NCBI RefSeq assembly: GCF_001314995.1
Contig: NZ_CP012938.1
Span: 2,790,001-2,854,000, forward strand
Length of the DNA: 64,000 nucleotides
Reading direction: 5' to 3'
Origin: Bacteroides ovatus
Lineage (GTDB): Bacteria > Bacteroidota > Bacteroidia > Bacteroidales > Bacteroidaceae
A program made the translations under genes and the position numbers. Numbering within the stretch: the stretch's first letter is position 1; every line of letters starts with the position of its first letter. Under the pieces are notes generated by a model. It did not search any database and was not told the origin of the DNA. It was given only the letters and a program-made list of their open reading frames with translations. Positions 19,827-28,563 of this stretch are shown here, in pieces.

Positions 19827-19862
19827 AAAAGAGGTGAACCGCTTAGCGATTCACCTCTTTTT
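19827..19862. terminator. bidirectional terminator between convergent genes
   Basis: A perfect 12-bp stem (19827-19838 and 19850-19861) has A and T tails on the two sides. It lies between the metalloprotease and TPR genes and includes the stop codon of the latter. Confidence 0.85.
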
Positions 19863-20526
19863 CTATCCTCAATATCTTATCCAATGTCTTTTGAGCTTCT
19901 GTTGATGGGAAACGCAGAATCACTTTCTGCAAAGAGTTACGCGCTTTCTCATACCGGGTAGTAAATAACTTCGATAATCCATCCCGGTAGCGGGCATACT
20001 GCATTTTAGTGGGAGAAGAAAGTTTTTTATAATCCGTCTCTAACTTTTTTTTCTCCTGTTCTGCTGTCAAATAATAATAGTTTCCTAAAAAGATATTAGC
20101 CGCCAGATTATCCGCCTCAAGTTGCAATATTTTTTCGTACATACGCAAAGCATCTTTCTCCTGCCCGCGACATACCTGCATTTCTGCGCAAGCTTCCAAA
20201 CAATCTACATTATTAGGAGCCTTTTGCAGTAATTCCTTGTAAAATAAATAGGCTTTGTCGTAATTCCGATTCTTTTTATAGGCAAGCGCTAATTCTGTAG
20301 CCAGTTTGGAGCTAATTTCACTGTTCTTGTCTACATTCGTCCAATAATACATTTCCGTACGGTCTATATTCAGAGCGATAGTCTGCCGGAAATAGCTCAC
20401 AGCCTGCCCATTCTGCCCTGCCTCAATGGCAGCAGACACTTTTTGTAACATCTCATCAACCGACTGCGCATTCAGCACCAGCGGCAATAAAAATAAAGAG
20501 ATAAGAAAAATAGTTAAGGTCCTCAT
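19843..20526 (-). CDS. exported tetratricopeptide-repeat protein
   Basis: The 227-residue protein has a cleavable signal peptide (ending LNAQS) and helical repeats with the TPR pattern, for example NYDKAYLFYKELLQKAPNN and DALRMYEKILQLEADNLAANIFLGNYYY. The C-terminal third is a basic helical segment. It is probably a periplasmic scaffold; partners are unknown. Transcription diverges from the MATE gene. Confidence 0.85.
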   Translation of the reverse strand: MRTLTIFLISLFLLPLVLNAQSVDEMLQKVSAAIEAGQNGQAVSYFRQTIALNIDRTEMYYWTNVDKNSEISSKLATELALAYKKNRNYDKAYLFYKELLQKAPNNVDCLEACAEMQVCRGQEKDALRMYEKILQLEADNLAANIFLGNYYYLTAEQEKKKLETDYKKLSSPTKMQYARYRDGLSKLFTTRYEKARNSLQKVILRFPSTEAQKTLDKILRIEKEVNR

Positions 20527-20559
20527 AATCCATCTGATTGCTATTTAGTTCGTGACACA

Positions 20560-20567
20560 CAAAGATA
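20560..20567 (-). promoter_or_regulatory. promoter -7 element for the TPR gene
   Basis: The - strand reads TATCTTTG, an exact TAnnTTTG match, 33 bases before the start codon. Confidence 0.5.
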
Positions 20568-20587
20568 CAATAAAAAAATAAAAAATG

Positions 20588-20595
20588 TACCTTTG
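20588..20595 (+). promoter_or_regulatory. promoter -7 element for the MATE transporter
   Basis: TACCTTTG is an exact TAnnTTTG match, 43 bases before the start codon. It is divergent from the TPR promoter 20 bases away. Confidence 0.5.
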
Positions 20596-20638
20596 TTCGC
20601 GAAAAGAACAATCAAATTGATAAAAGTGTTTTTATACA

Positions 20639-21967
20639 ATGACAGATAAAAAAAAATCCTCCGTAAACAGACGAATATTACAGATAGCCATCCCATCGAT
20701 TATATCGAATATTACCGTTCCGCTACTGGGACTTATCGATGTCACGATTGTAGGACATCTCGGTTCTCCGGCGTACATTGGAGCCATTGCAGTAGGGGGA
20801 ATGTTATTCAATATTATCTACTGGATTTTTGGATTCCTACGCATGGGAACAAGCGGAATGACTTCACAAGCGTACGGTCAGCATGATTTAAACGAAATCA
20901 CCCGGTTACTACTACGTTCTGTTGGAGTAGGATTATTTATAGCACTTTGCCTGTTGATACTCCAATACCCTATCTTGAAACTGGCATTTACACTGATACA
21001 AACCACACCGGAGGTCAAGCAACTGGCAACAGCCTATTTTTATATTTGTATCTGGGGAGCCCCAGCCACATTAGGGCTTTATGGATTCGCCGGCTGGTTT
21101 ATCGGGATGCAGAATTCACGTTTTCCCATGTATATCGCTATTACTCAAAATATTGTCAACATTGTAGCCAGTCTATGTTTTGTCTACTTATTGGACATGA
21201 AAGTGGCAGGAGTGGCAACAGGGACTTTAATTGCCCAATATGCAGGTTTCTTTATGGCTATTCTGCTATACATGCGTTACTATAGTGCGCTTAAAAAACG
21301 AATCGTATGGAAAGAAATCATACAGAAACAAGCCATGTACCGTTTCTTTCAAGTCAACCGGGACATATTCTTCCGTACCCTCTGCCTTGTTATAGTCACT
21401 ATGTTTTTTACTTCTGCAGGGGCCGCCCAAGGAGAAATCGTATTAGCCGTGAACACCTTGCTCATGCAATTATTTACTTTGTTTTCGTACATTATGGACG
21501 GATTTGCTTATGCCGGTGAAGCACTGACCGGCCGTTACATTGGTGCCAAAAACCAAACAGGCTTACGTAACACAATACATCACCTTTTCTATTGGGGATT
21601 CGGTCTTTCACTGGTATTCACGATTCTCTATGCAGCTGGCGGAAAAGAATTCCTAGGATTACTAACCAATGACACTTCAGTAATCAGCGCTTCAGACACT
21701 TATTTTTACTGGGCACTCATTATTCCGTTAGCCGGTTTCTCCGCTTTCTTATGGGATGGCATTTTTATCGGTGCCACTGCTACCCGGCAGATGCTTTACT
21801 CCATGTTAGTTGCCTCTGCCAGCTTCTTTGGAGTCTATTACGCTTTCCATCCCCTTTTAGGAAATCACGCCCTGTGGCTAGCCTTTCTCATTTATCTTTC
21901 ATTGCGGGGAATTGTACAAACCCTTTTGGGAAGACAAATAATGAAAAAAGTAATCGTATCCCGGTGA
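20639..21967 (+). CDS. MATE family efflux transporter
   Basis: The 442-residue inner-membrane protein has about twelve hydrophobic helices in two similar halves. The N-terminal SIISNITVPLLGLIDVTIVG and the matching second-half GFAYAGEALTGRYIGAKN are typical of the DinF-like branch of MATE proteins. Such transporters export organic cations or drugs in exchange for sodium ions or protons. The substrate cannot be told from sequence. The pyrH promoter begins just after its stop. Confidence 0.9.
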   Translation: MTDKKKSSVNRRILQIAIPSIISNITVPLLGLIDVTIVGHLGSPAYIGAIAVGGMLFNIIYWIFGFLRMGTSGMTSQAYGQHDLNEITRLLLRSVGVGLFIALCLLILQYPILKLAFTLIQTTPEVKQLATAYFYICIWGAPATLGLYGFAGWFIGMQNSRFPMYIAITQNIVNIVASLCFVYLLDMKVAGVATGTLIAQYAGFFMAILLYMRYYSALKKRIVWKEIIQKQAMYRFFQVNRDIFFRTLCLVIVTMFFTSAGAAQGEIVLAVNTLLMQLFTLFSYIMDGFAYAGEALTGRYIGAKNQTGLRNTIHHLFYWGFGLSLVFTILYAAGGKEFLGLLTNDTSVISASDTYFYWALIIPLAGFSAFLWDGIFIGATATRQMLYSMLVASASFFGVYYAFHPLLGNHALWLAFLIYLSLRGIVQTLLGRQIMKKVIVSR

Positions 21968-21988
21968 GGCTATCCGATAAATTATCTC

Positions 21989-21996
21989 TATATTTG
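21989..21996 (+). promoter_or_regulatory. promoter -7 element for pyrH
   Basis: TATATTTG is an exact TAnnTTTG match, 25 bases before the pyrH start. A -33 element is not clear. Confidence 0.55.
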
Positions 21997-22021
21997 CGGC
22001 AAACAATAAAAAGCAAAAGGT

Positions 22022-22732
22022 ATGGCAAAGTATAAAAGAATCTTACTAAAGCTTAGTGGAGAGAGCTTAATGGGCGAAAAGCAATATGGCATTGATGAAA
22101 AAAGACTGGCAGAATATGCTGAACAAATCAAAGAAATCCACCAGCAAGGGGTACAGATTGGTATCGTTATCGGAGGAGGCAATATATTTCGCGGACTAAG
22201 CGGAGCCAATAAAGGTTTCGACCGCGTGAAAGGAGACCAAATGGGAATGTTGGCTACTGTAATCAACAGTCTCGCTCTAAGTTCTGCTCTTGTGGCTACC
22301 GGTGTAAAGGCACGTGTGTTGACAGCAGTCCGGATGGAACCTATCGGTGAATTCTACAGTAAATGGAAAGCTATCGAATGTATGGAGAACGGCGAAGTGG
22401 TCATTATGTCCGCTGGAACGGGAAATCCTTTCTTTACTACTGACACCGGTTCTTCACTTAGAGGCATAGAAATCGAAGCAGACGTTATGCTGAAAGGTAC
22501 TCGTGTAGATGGCATTTACACGGCTGATCCCGAAAAAGATCCTACCGCTACCAAATTCGACGATATTACATACGATGAAGTACTGAAACGTGGTTTGAAA
22601 GTCATGGATTTGACAGCGACTTGTATGTGTAAAGAAAACAATCTGCCAATCGTCGTATTTGATATGGACACAGTAGGCAACTTAAAGAAGGTTATCAGTG
22701 GAGAAGAGATAGGTACGTTAGTACATAACTAA
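22022..22732 (+). CDS. pyrH: UMP kinase
   Basis: The 236-residue cytoplasmic enzyme phosphorylates UMP to UDP in pyrimidine synthesis. The amino-acid-kinase fold is shown by LLKLSGESLMG at the N-terminus, VIGGGNIFRG, the UMP-binding GTGNPFFTTDTGSSLR and the nucleotide-binding YTADPEKDPTATKF. Length and motifs are standard for bacterial hexameric UMP kinases. Confidence 0.97.
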   Translation: MAKYKRILLKLSGESLMGEKQYGIDEKRLAEYAEQIKEIHQQGVQIGIVIGGGNIFRGLSGANKGFDRVKGDQMGMLATVINSLALSSALVATGVKARVLTAVRMEPIGEFYSKWKAIECMENGEVVIMSAGTGNPFFTTDTGSSLRGIEIEADVMLKGTRVDGIYTADPEKDPTATKFDDITYDEVLKRGLKVMDLTATCMCKENNLPIVVFDMDTVGNLKKVISGEEIGTLVHN

Positions 22733-22811
22733 TTTTTCACTACCGATATTCATTTGTCTATCAGATGATACTCTACTCTGATAAGACATTGATTATTCAT
22801 TTAGAAATAAG

Positions 22812-22875
22812 AAGTGCGAATTTTGCAGTATAGCTTTAACCAAAACTAATCCTGTAAAATTCGCACTTTGTTTTT
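22812..22875 (+). terminator. terminator after pyrH
   Basis: A perfect 13-bp inverted repeat (22812-22824 and 22856-22868) with a 31-base loop is followed by a T-rich run. It also faces the end of the convergent PUL operon and may stop that too. Confidence 0.75.
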
Positions 22876-22907
22876 CCTCTCAAATATTATATAGAAACAA
22901 ACAACAC

Positions 22908-24461
22908 CTATTTATCAAAATACTGAATCAAATCATACGCATTAAAATTCAATTCGCGGGCAAAGAAAGATAGATAAGGAAAGAGTTGATAAGAATTATC
23001 ATAAAGACCTTTATTAGCAGGTTTCGACGAATTGTCCGTACCATCATCATCCTGGTATTTGAACCAATGCCAGCCAACACAATTCTTAGCTTCAAGCAAT
23101 CCTAATGTAAAATGCTGATAAGCATAAGCTCTCTCGTTTTGTGTAGGGACAGAATATCCGGCTCCCGACTGGTTATTCAGATCAGAGTCCTCCACCCCTT
23201 TCGTATAAAACTCACTTACAAGAAACGGTTTGTCCGCCCAATTAGCCCAATCAGCAATCGCTGTTGTCAGTTCAGGACTCCAACGACTATAATAATTGAT
23301 AGAAATAACATCACAATATTTTCCGGCAGCTCTCACTACTCCTTCCATGTATTTAGGAGTTCCATGTAATCTAGTTCCCAGATAAAGCAACTTATCATCT
23401 ACTTTCTTCACTGCCTCTTTCACTGCTTTATAATATTTCTCTGCTACAATCCCGGCAAACTCATTATTCAAGTCATCCGTCACACTTTGCGTACCTTTAG
23501 AATCCATAAAAGCTTTCGCCGCAACATAAGCCGGATCACTTGAGTTACTGATAGCCAGAAAACGATCCAAAATCCGGGAACTGTTTGAAGAGAAGTTTAT
23601 CTCATTATCTGAAAAGAAACCTAACACATTAGGATCCCGCAAATAATCTGCGAAAGCACTACCTGCCAAATATGATTCACACCATTCAGCCCATCCATTA
23701 TAAAACACAAGACCTGCCGCGTTATCATCGCTTCCTCCGGGATAATTATAAGACTTCGCACTCTTGAACTGGCTTAAAAAAGCAAATGAAGGCGCCAAAG
23801 TTAACGGACTGCTCGGATTGGAAACATTATGAGTCTGAATCAGTGAATAAGTTCCTGTGCAGAAAGCACCTGTACCGTGAAAGCCGATCTCACTCAATTC
23901 ACGTTGAGTAGTAGATAACCATTTCTCATCAGCTCCAAACCTGCTATTCCAGGCCGTTTTATTACGACTAGAAGTTCCCTTACGCAAAGAAGTCGCACTA
24001 CGCTCCAGATGCAGACAACCTTCCGGATCAACCAACCACCAACGTCCGTCTATTTTCTTCGTATAAAATCTTCCCGTAGCCGCCTGTTTCGGAAGTGTAG
24101 TCGAACTTCCGTATTTATTAACCGACTCCTGATACGCTTTCAACGTTTTAATAGCCGGCTTATACCCGTCCATATACGCAATAATACGTGTATTCTCTGT
24201 TTTCCAACTAGATATAGGCGGATAAGCACTGGAATACTTAACACTGATAGGACGATACATATTGGCATTTAATGACGGAGTATACATCACAGAAGCTCCG
24301 GGAGCAGGCAAATCTTCCGGATATTCCGACTCTACATCTCCCCCTCCCATCACTATGTCAGGAGGCATAAAATTAGGATCTTTATCATCATCATCCGTAC
24401 AAGACACCATAGGAATAGAACTTATAAACAGAAAAGTTCCCAATATAAATAGTTTTTTCAT
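22908..24461 (-). CDS. agarase-like clan GH-A glycoside hydrolase, surface lipoprotein
   Basis: The 517-residue protein has a lipoprotein signal (MVSC, Cys21) followed by TDDDDKD, an acidic surface-export type sequence, and a linker rich in Gly, Pro and Glu. The catalytic domain is a TIM barrel resembling GH50-type agarases. The clan GH-A acid/base appears to be E287 in FFSDNEINF and the nucleophile E417 in VSEFYTKG. GWHWFKYQDDD near the end is also conserved in the next upstream gene, its paralog. The substrate is not known; a galactan-like polymer is a guess from the agarase resemblance and the GH2 partner. It is the last gene of the PUL operon, 10 bases after its paralog. Confidence 0.72.
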   Translation of the reverse strand: MKKLFILGTFLFISSIPMVSCTDDDDKDPNFMPPDIVMGGGDVESEYPEDLPAPGASVMYTPSLNANMYRPISVKYSSAYPPISSWKTENTRIIAYMDGYKPAIKTLKAYQESVNKYGSSTTLPKQAATGRFYTKKIDGRWWLVDPEGCLHLERSATSLRKGTSSRNKTAWNSRFGADEKWLSTTQRELSEIGFHGTGAFCTGTYSLIQTHNVSNPSSPLTLAPSFAFLSQFKSAKSYNYPGGSDDNAAGLVFYNGWAEWCESYLAGSAFADYLRDPNVLGFFSDNEINFSSNSSRILDRFLAISNSSDPAYVAAKAFMDSKGTQSVTDDLNNEFAGIVAEKYYKAVKEAVKKVDDKLLYLGTRLHGTPKYMEGVVRAAGKYCDVISINYYSRWSPELTTAIADWANWADKPFLVSEFYTKGVEDSDLNNQSGAGYSVPTQNERAYAYQHFTLGLLEAKNCVGWHWFKYQDDDGTDNSSKPANKGLYDNSYQLFPYLSFFARELNFNAYDLIQYFDK

Positions 24462-24471
24462 GGTATGTATT

Positions 24472-25887
24472 TTATTTATTATTAGTTGATTGTTGGTCGA
24501 ACCAGTCAGCCAAACGATAAGCGTTGATATTCAATTCTTTCATAGCATCAGCCAACGGTTTATAAAGATTGTATTCATTATCTACCAGCCCTTTGTTAGA
24601 GTCCAGATTCGAAGGATCTGCCCCTTTTGCTGTCGGATCATTATCCTGATAACGGAACCAATGCCATCCGACACAATTCCCACTTTCCAATAATCCCAAA
24701 ACAAAATGCTGGTAGGCATATCCACGTTCCTGCTGGGTTTGAACGGTGAAACCTGCCCCTGTTGTGTTTGCCAGCCCTGAATCCATTCCTTTCGTATAAA
24801 ATTCCGTGATGATGAAAGGTTTTTGAGCCCATTCGCCCCAATGCTTCATGGTCTTCTCACTCGGTGTCCATGCACCATAGTAGTTAATAGCAACGACATC
24901 ACAATACCTGCCTGCCGCTTCCACAATCTGGCGGATAAACTTAGGTTTTCCATGTAGACGACTACCTAAATAAAGGTGATTGGGATCATACTTCCGAATC
25001 GCTTCCGACACCACTTTATAGTATCGTTCCGCTACTACCCCCGCAAACTCTTCCCGATGTTCGTCCGTAATTTGCTGCAAAGTAATACCCTGCTGTTTCA
25101 ACCAGGATTCTGCATACAATCTTCCCGGATCATTGGGATTCTTCAAAGTCAGATACCCCTCCAGATTCTTCGGCCCGAACGGCAGTTCATTATCCGAAAA
25201 ATAGCCGATGATATTTTTATCCGTTTTATTTGCGACCAGTTTTTGTGCCATCTCATCGCAATAGGTTTCGAACTCCGGGTCAAAAACGAAAATACACTGA
25301 TTAGGATATCCCGTATTACCAGGTAACTGATAAGTTCCTCCTCGTTTCTTCCCATATCCACTCATCAGGTTCAGAATGATTGAGCGAGTCAGTACCTCCT
25401 TATGAGAGGCATTGTAAGAGGCAATAGCTTCTTCATTACTCCAGGAGCCGGTCCCGGAAAAGCCCAGCGAATGAATCATCCGTGCCGTTCCTTCGATCCA
25501 TTTTTCCTCCGTACCGAATTTGTCCAGCATTGCTTGTTTATTGCGTTCGGAAGTACCTAAACGTACTCCTACCACCACTTTCTGCAAATGCCGATACCCA
25601 TCGGGATCAATCATCCACCATCGATTTCCAATACGTTCTACCCTGAAAAATCCTGTAGCCCGATGCCTGGGAGCATCCAAATCACTTCCATACTTATTCA
25701 CACGTACTTTACCAGTAGGTTTGAACCCATCCAATTGAGCAATAGTACGGGTATCATACTCTTTCCAAGGCAGATTTTTCTGTCCTTTCACCCACGGACG
25801 GGCAGTGACCTTAAATGTACGTCCCTGGGCATAACCAAACTGGGATAACAGCAGTAAAAACAATATAACTATACTATTTTTCATCAT
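24472..25887 (-). CDS. agarase-like clan GH-A glycoside hydrolase, secreted paralog
   Basis: The 471-residue protein has a cleavable signal peptide (FGYAQ) rather than a lipobox, so it is probably periplasmic. It aligns along its length with the gene downstream: RWWMIDPDGYRHL, YFSDNELPFG (acid/base candidate E234), DVVAINYYGAW, ITEFYTKG (nucleophile candidate E362) and GWHWFRYQDND. The start codon follows the GH2 stop codon directly (TAGATG), so translation is coupled. The two paralogs would split the work, one at the surface and one in the periplasm. The exact family (GH50-like or a related group) needs profile search. Confidence 0.72.
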   Translation of the reverse strand: MMKNSIVILFLLLLSQFGYAQGRTFKVTARPWVKGQKNLPWKEYDTRTIAQLDGFKPTGKVRVNKYGSDLDAPRHRATGFFRVERIGNRWWMIDPDGYRHLQKVVVGVRLGTSERNKQAMLDKFGTEEKWIEGTARMIHSLGFSGTGSWSNEEAIASYNASHKEVLTRSIILNLMSGYGKKRGGTYQLPGNTGYPNQCIFVFDPEFETYCDEMAQKLVANKTDKNIIGYFSDNELPFGPKNLEGYLTLKNPNDPGRLYAESWLKQQGITLQQITDEHREEFAGVVAERYYKVVSEAIRKYDPNHLYLGSRLHGKPKFIRQIVEAAGRYCDVVAINYYGAWTPSEKTMKHWGEWAQKPFIITEFYTKGMDSGLANTTGAGFTVQTQQERGYAYQHFVLGLLESGNCVGWHWFRYQDNDPTAKGADPSNLDSNKGLVDNEYNLYKPLADAMKELNINAYRLADWFDQQSTNNK

Positions 25888-28563
25888 CTAATATTCTTTT
25901 ACGATTCGTATTGCATTTAAAATGGGCACAGACTCCACCGCTCCAAAACGAACGACAAGCCCCTTTCCTTGTGAAACCGGAACAATATATTTCTTAATAA
26001 CCGCACGTTCGGAACCGTATTCTTCTGCAATATTCAGTTGTTTGGCAACAGATACTCCATTTATATCCACAGAAAATACCCGGTTAATATAGTCCTCCCT
26101 CACCACATCATTTCCTAAATTATACACCAAAGCCTCTCTTTTATTTTCAGAAGTAAGTTCTGTCCAATACAAATATACAGCATAAACACCATCCGGTACA
26201 TCTGCCTTAAAAGCTTCAATGCCTACTCGCTGTGTCTGGAAGATAGGATCCTGATCCGTCCCCAGTATATCTTTATCGCTGGCCGGCAAAGAACCGTAAC
26301 GAGTTTTGTTCGGAGCCACTTCCCCACCAATATATCCCCATGAACCTTCTGCATAAGCCTGTTCGGGTATCCAGCACATCTCTGCTATCCGGTCCTCAAA
26401 ATAGCGTCGAGCACCCAGTAGTACATTGATTTCCGTAAAGCCATTCTTCACATTGACACATTTAAAATCACAAACATACTGGTCACGATATTCACGTCCC
26501 TCCTTTTCAATCACAGCATCCACCACATTCTTTCCGTTTACAAAAGGAATGTCCACGGAAACCACCTTATCTGCTACCGGATATACTCCCAAACTTTTTC
26601 CATTCAAAAAGACCTCCACCTTATCCGCGTTAGTATAAACTTTCAGCGGTTGCGTACAACTCTTTCCATCCCGACTGGCTCCTGCCCTATTCTTCCAAGA
26701 TTTAGAAGCAATATGCAGAACAGGTGACTCTTTCAGATAAGCCTGATAAAGAAAATATCCGTCCTTACGTTCTCTATCCGTACTTACCAACCCTTTATTG
26801 TTCACATGAGGCATGGCATTTCTTCTGGCTTCGGAATAAAAATCATTCAAATTCCAGACCATAGCCCCCACGATATAATCCCTCTTTAGAATTTCAGGCA
26901 AATAATGTTCATGATAGACAGAGCCAAACTCACAACTAAAATCAAACCGCACAGGCGAAAAAGAATGAATACGAGTATCTACATCCGCCCCATATTCGGT
27001 AATAAGCAACGGTTTATGAGGAAACTCCTTGTGAAGTTCTTCCAGTTTCTCTTCAAATCCGTCCAAATTACCACCATACCATCCATTATAAAGATTAAAT
27101 CCCAATAACATCGGCAATTCAGTAATCCCTGCTTCCTGATAGATTTGGGAAGCAGAATGACAAGGCAACATGGTATAGCGTTCCGAGTTCAGACTTCTGA
27201 TCTGCGCCTCAACAGCCGAAGCTATTTGATGAAGAGACTTCATATATTCCGCCCGTTCTTTCTTGTTGTCAGGATTAAAGGGAGGACGCAAAAGCACTTC
27301 ATTCATGTAAGCCCAAATGATGACAGACGGATAATTATGGTTCTGATAAACCATTTCCGTAGCCTGTTCCACACAGTTGTCCATAAACGCCCTACTTTGA
27401 GTAATGGCATTTACAATCGGAATTTCAACCGAAGTCAACAGCCCCAATTTATCACACATCTGCATCACAACCGGATCTTGCGGATAATGAGCCACTCGCA
27501 GGAAATTACTTCCCATATCCTTACTCAACTGTATATCCCGGATATGCATTTCATCCCGCAAGGCATTCCCCATTCCTTTGTAATCCTGATGCCGGCTGGT
27601 ACCAATCAATTTCCGATATTTCCCGTTCAGGAAAAAACCTTTTTCCGCATCAAAATGATATTCACGGATTCCCAGCGGATTAACAACGCAATCGAGAACT
27701 TCTCCCTTTTTATTCTTCAAACGGCTATACACCTTATATAAATAAGGAGAATCAACATCCCACCGTTTGGGTTGCGCAATAGTCATCAACGCTTCAAAGG
27801 CTACATTCTTCTCCCCTGCCTTCACATTCACTTTCTTTGCGGAAAGTGCCACTCTATTGCCGTCTGTATCCAAAATCTCCGTTTCAAGAATCAATGCCTG
27901 ATTACTTTTCAAAGCATTGGACAAGAATGTTTTTGCACACACTTCCGCTTGAGCGTCTGTTATTCCAACAGTTTTGAGATATACTCCACTGGAAGCATAA
28001 TGGGTGGTAGACAGTTGCACGGGCGAAGTATACACCAGATAAACATCCCGATAAAGTCCGCCGAAGAAAGTAAAGTCTGCCGAAAGAGGAGCAATATCCG
28101 GATTATAAGAGTTGTCAACACTCACTGCTACCAGATTGCGTCCGGTATGAACATAGTCAGTCACATCAAACGTAAAAGCAGAATAACCACCTTTATGATT
28201 CCCTACCAACTTTCCATTCACAAATACATTTGTTTCCTGATTGGCTCCTTCAAAACAAAGATAAACTCTTTGACCGACAATCAGTTCCTCCACTGTCACG
28301 GCTTTCCTGTACCAGCCTTTTCCCCGGAAATAACCGGGGATTTCATCTTCTGCATCTTTTGCATTCCAAGTATGAGGAATGGAAACGTCAGTCCAACCGG
28401 ACACATCAAAGTCAGCAGTGGACGCGTCTCCCTCAAAGAGGGAGAACTTCCAACCATCGTTGATCGTTTGCGTCACACGCTGACCGCAGACCGTGCCGGC
28501 AACAATCAATAACAAGCAGGCTAAGATTATTTTTCTATATACCTTATACATACCTAATACCAT
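25888..28563 (-). CDS. GH2 family glycoside hydrolase (beta-galactosidase-like)
   Basis: This 891-residue exported enzyme has the GH2 order: signal peptide (to about 27), sugar-binding jelly roll (about 30-180; WYRKAVTV and VFVNGKLVG), Ig-like domain, and TIM barrel with FLRVAHYPQDP. The acid/base is E422 in WAYMNEV and the nucleophile E523 in LLITEYGAD. The C-terminal third adds an Ig-like domain and a malectin-like region (about 740-890). The specificity could be beta-galactoside, beta-glucuronide or another beta-sugar. The start at 28563 overlaps the previous stop codon by one base (TAATG), which favours this start and coupled translation. Confidence 0.88.
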   Translation of the reverse strand: MVLGMYKVYRKIILACLLLIVAGTVCGQRVTQTINDGWKFSLFEGDASTADFDVSGWTDVSIPHTWNAKDAEDEIPGYFRGKGWYRKAVTVEELIVGQRVYLCFEGANQETNVFVNGKLVGNHKGGYSAFTFDVTDYVHTGRNLVAVSVDNSYNPDIAPLSADFTFFGGLYRDVYLVYTSPVQLSTTHYASSGVYLKTVGITDAQAEVCAKTFLSNALKSNQALILETEILDTDGNRVALSAKKVNVKAGEKNVAFEALMTIAQPKRWDVDSPYLYKVYSRLKNKKGEVLDCVVNPLGIREYHFDAEKGFFLNGKYRKLIGTSRHQDYKGMGNALRDEMHIRDIQLSKDMGSNFLRVAHYPQDPVVMQMCDKLGLLTSVEIPIVNAITQSRAFMDNCVEQATEMVYQNHNYPSVIIWAYMNEVLLRPPFNPDNKKERAEYMKSLHQIASAVEAQIRSLNSERYTMLPCHSASQIYQEAGITELPMLLGFNLYNGWYGGNLDGFEEKLEELHKEFPHKPLLITEYGADVDTRIHSFSPVRFDFSCEFGSVYHEHYLPEILKRDYIVGAMVWNLNDFYSEARRNAMPHVNNKGLVSTDRERKDGYFLYQAYLKESPVLHIASKSWKNRAGASRDGKSCTQPLKVYTNADKVEVFLNGKSLGVYPVADKVVSVDIPFVNGKNVVDAVIEKEGREYRDQYVCDFKCVNVKNGFTEINVLLGARRYFEDRIAEMCWIPEQAYAEGSWGYIGGEVAPNKTRYGSLPASDKDILGTDQDPIFQTQRVGIEAFKADVPDGVYAVYLYWTELTSENKREALVYNLGNDVVREDYINRVFSVDINGVSVAKQLNIAEEYGSERAVIKKYIVPVSQGKGLVVRFGAVESVPILNAIRIVKEY

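Noticed and set aside
27772..28512. A 246-residue open frame opposite the GH2 gene
   Set aside because: The opposite strand encodes GH2 with complete catalytic motifs; this frame has no coherent protein features.
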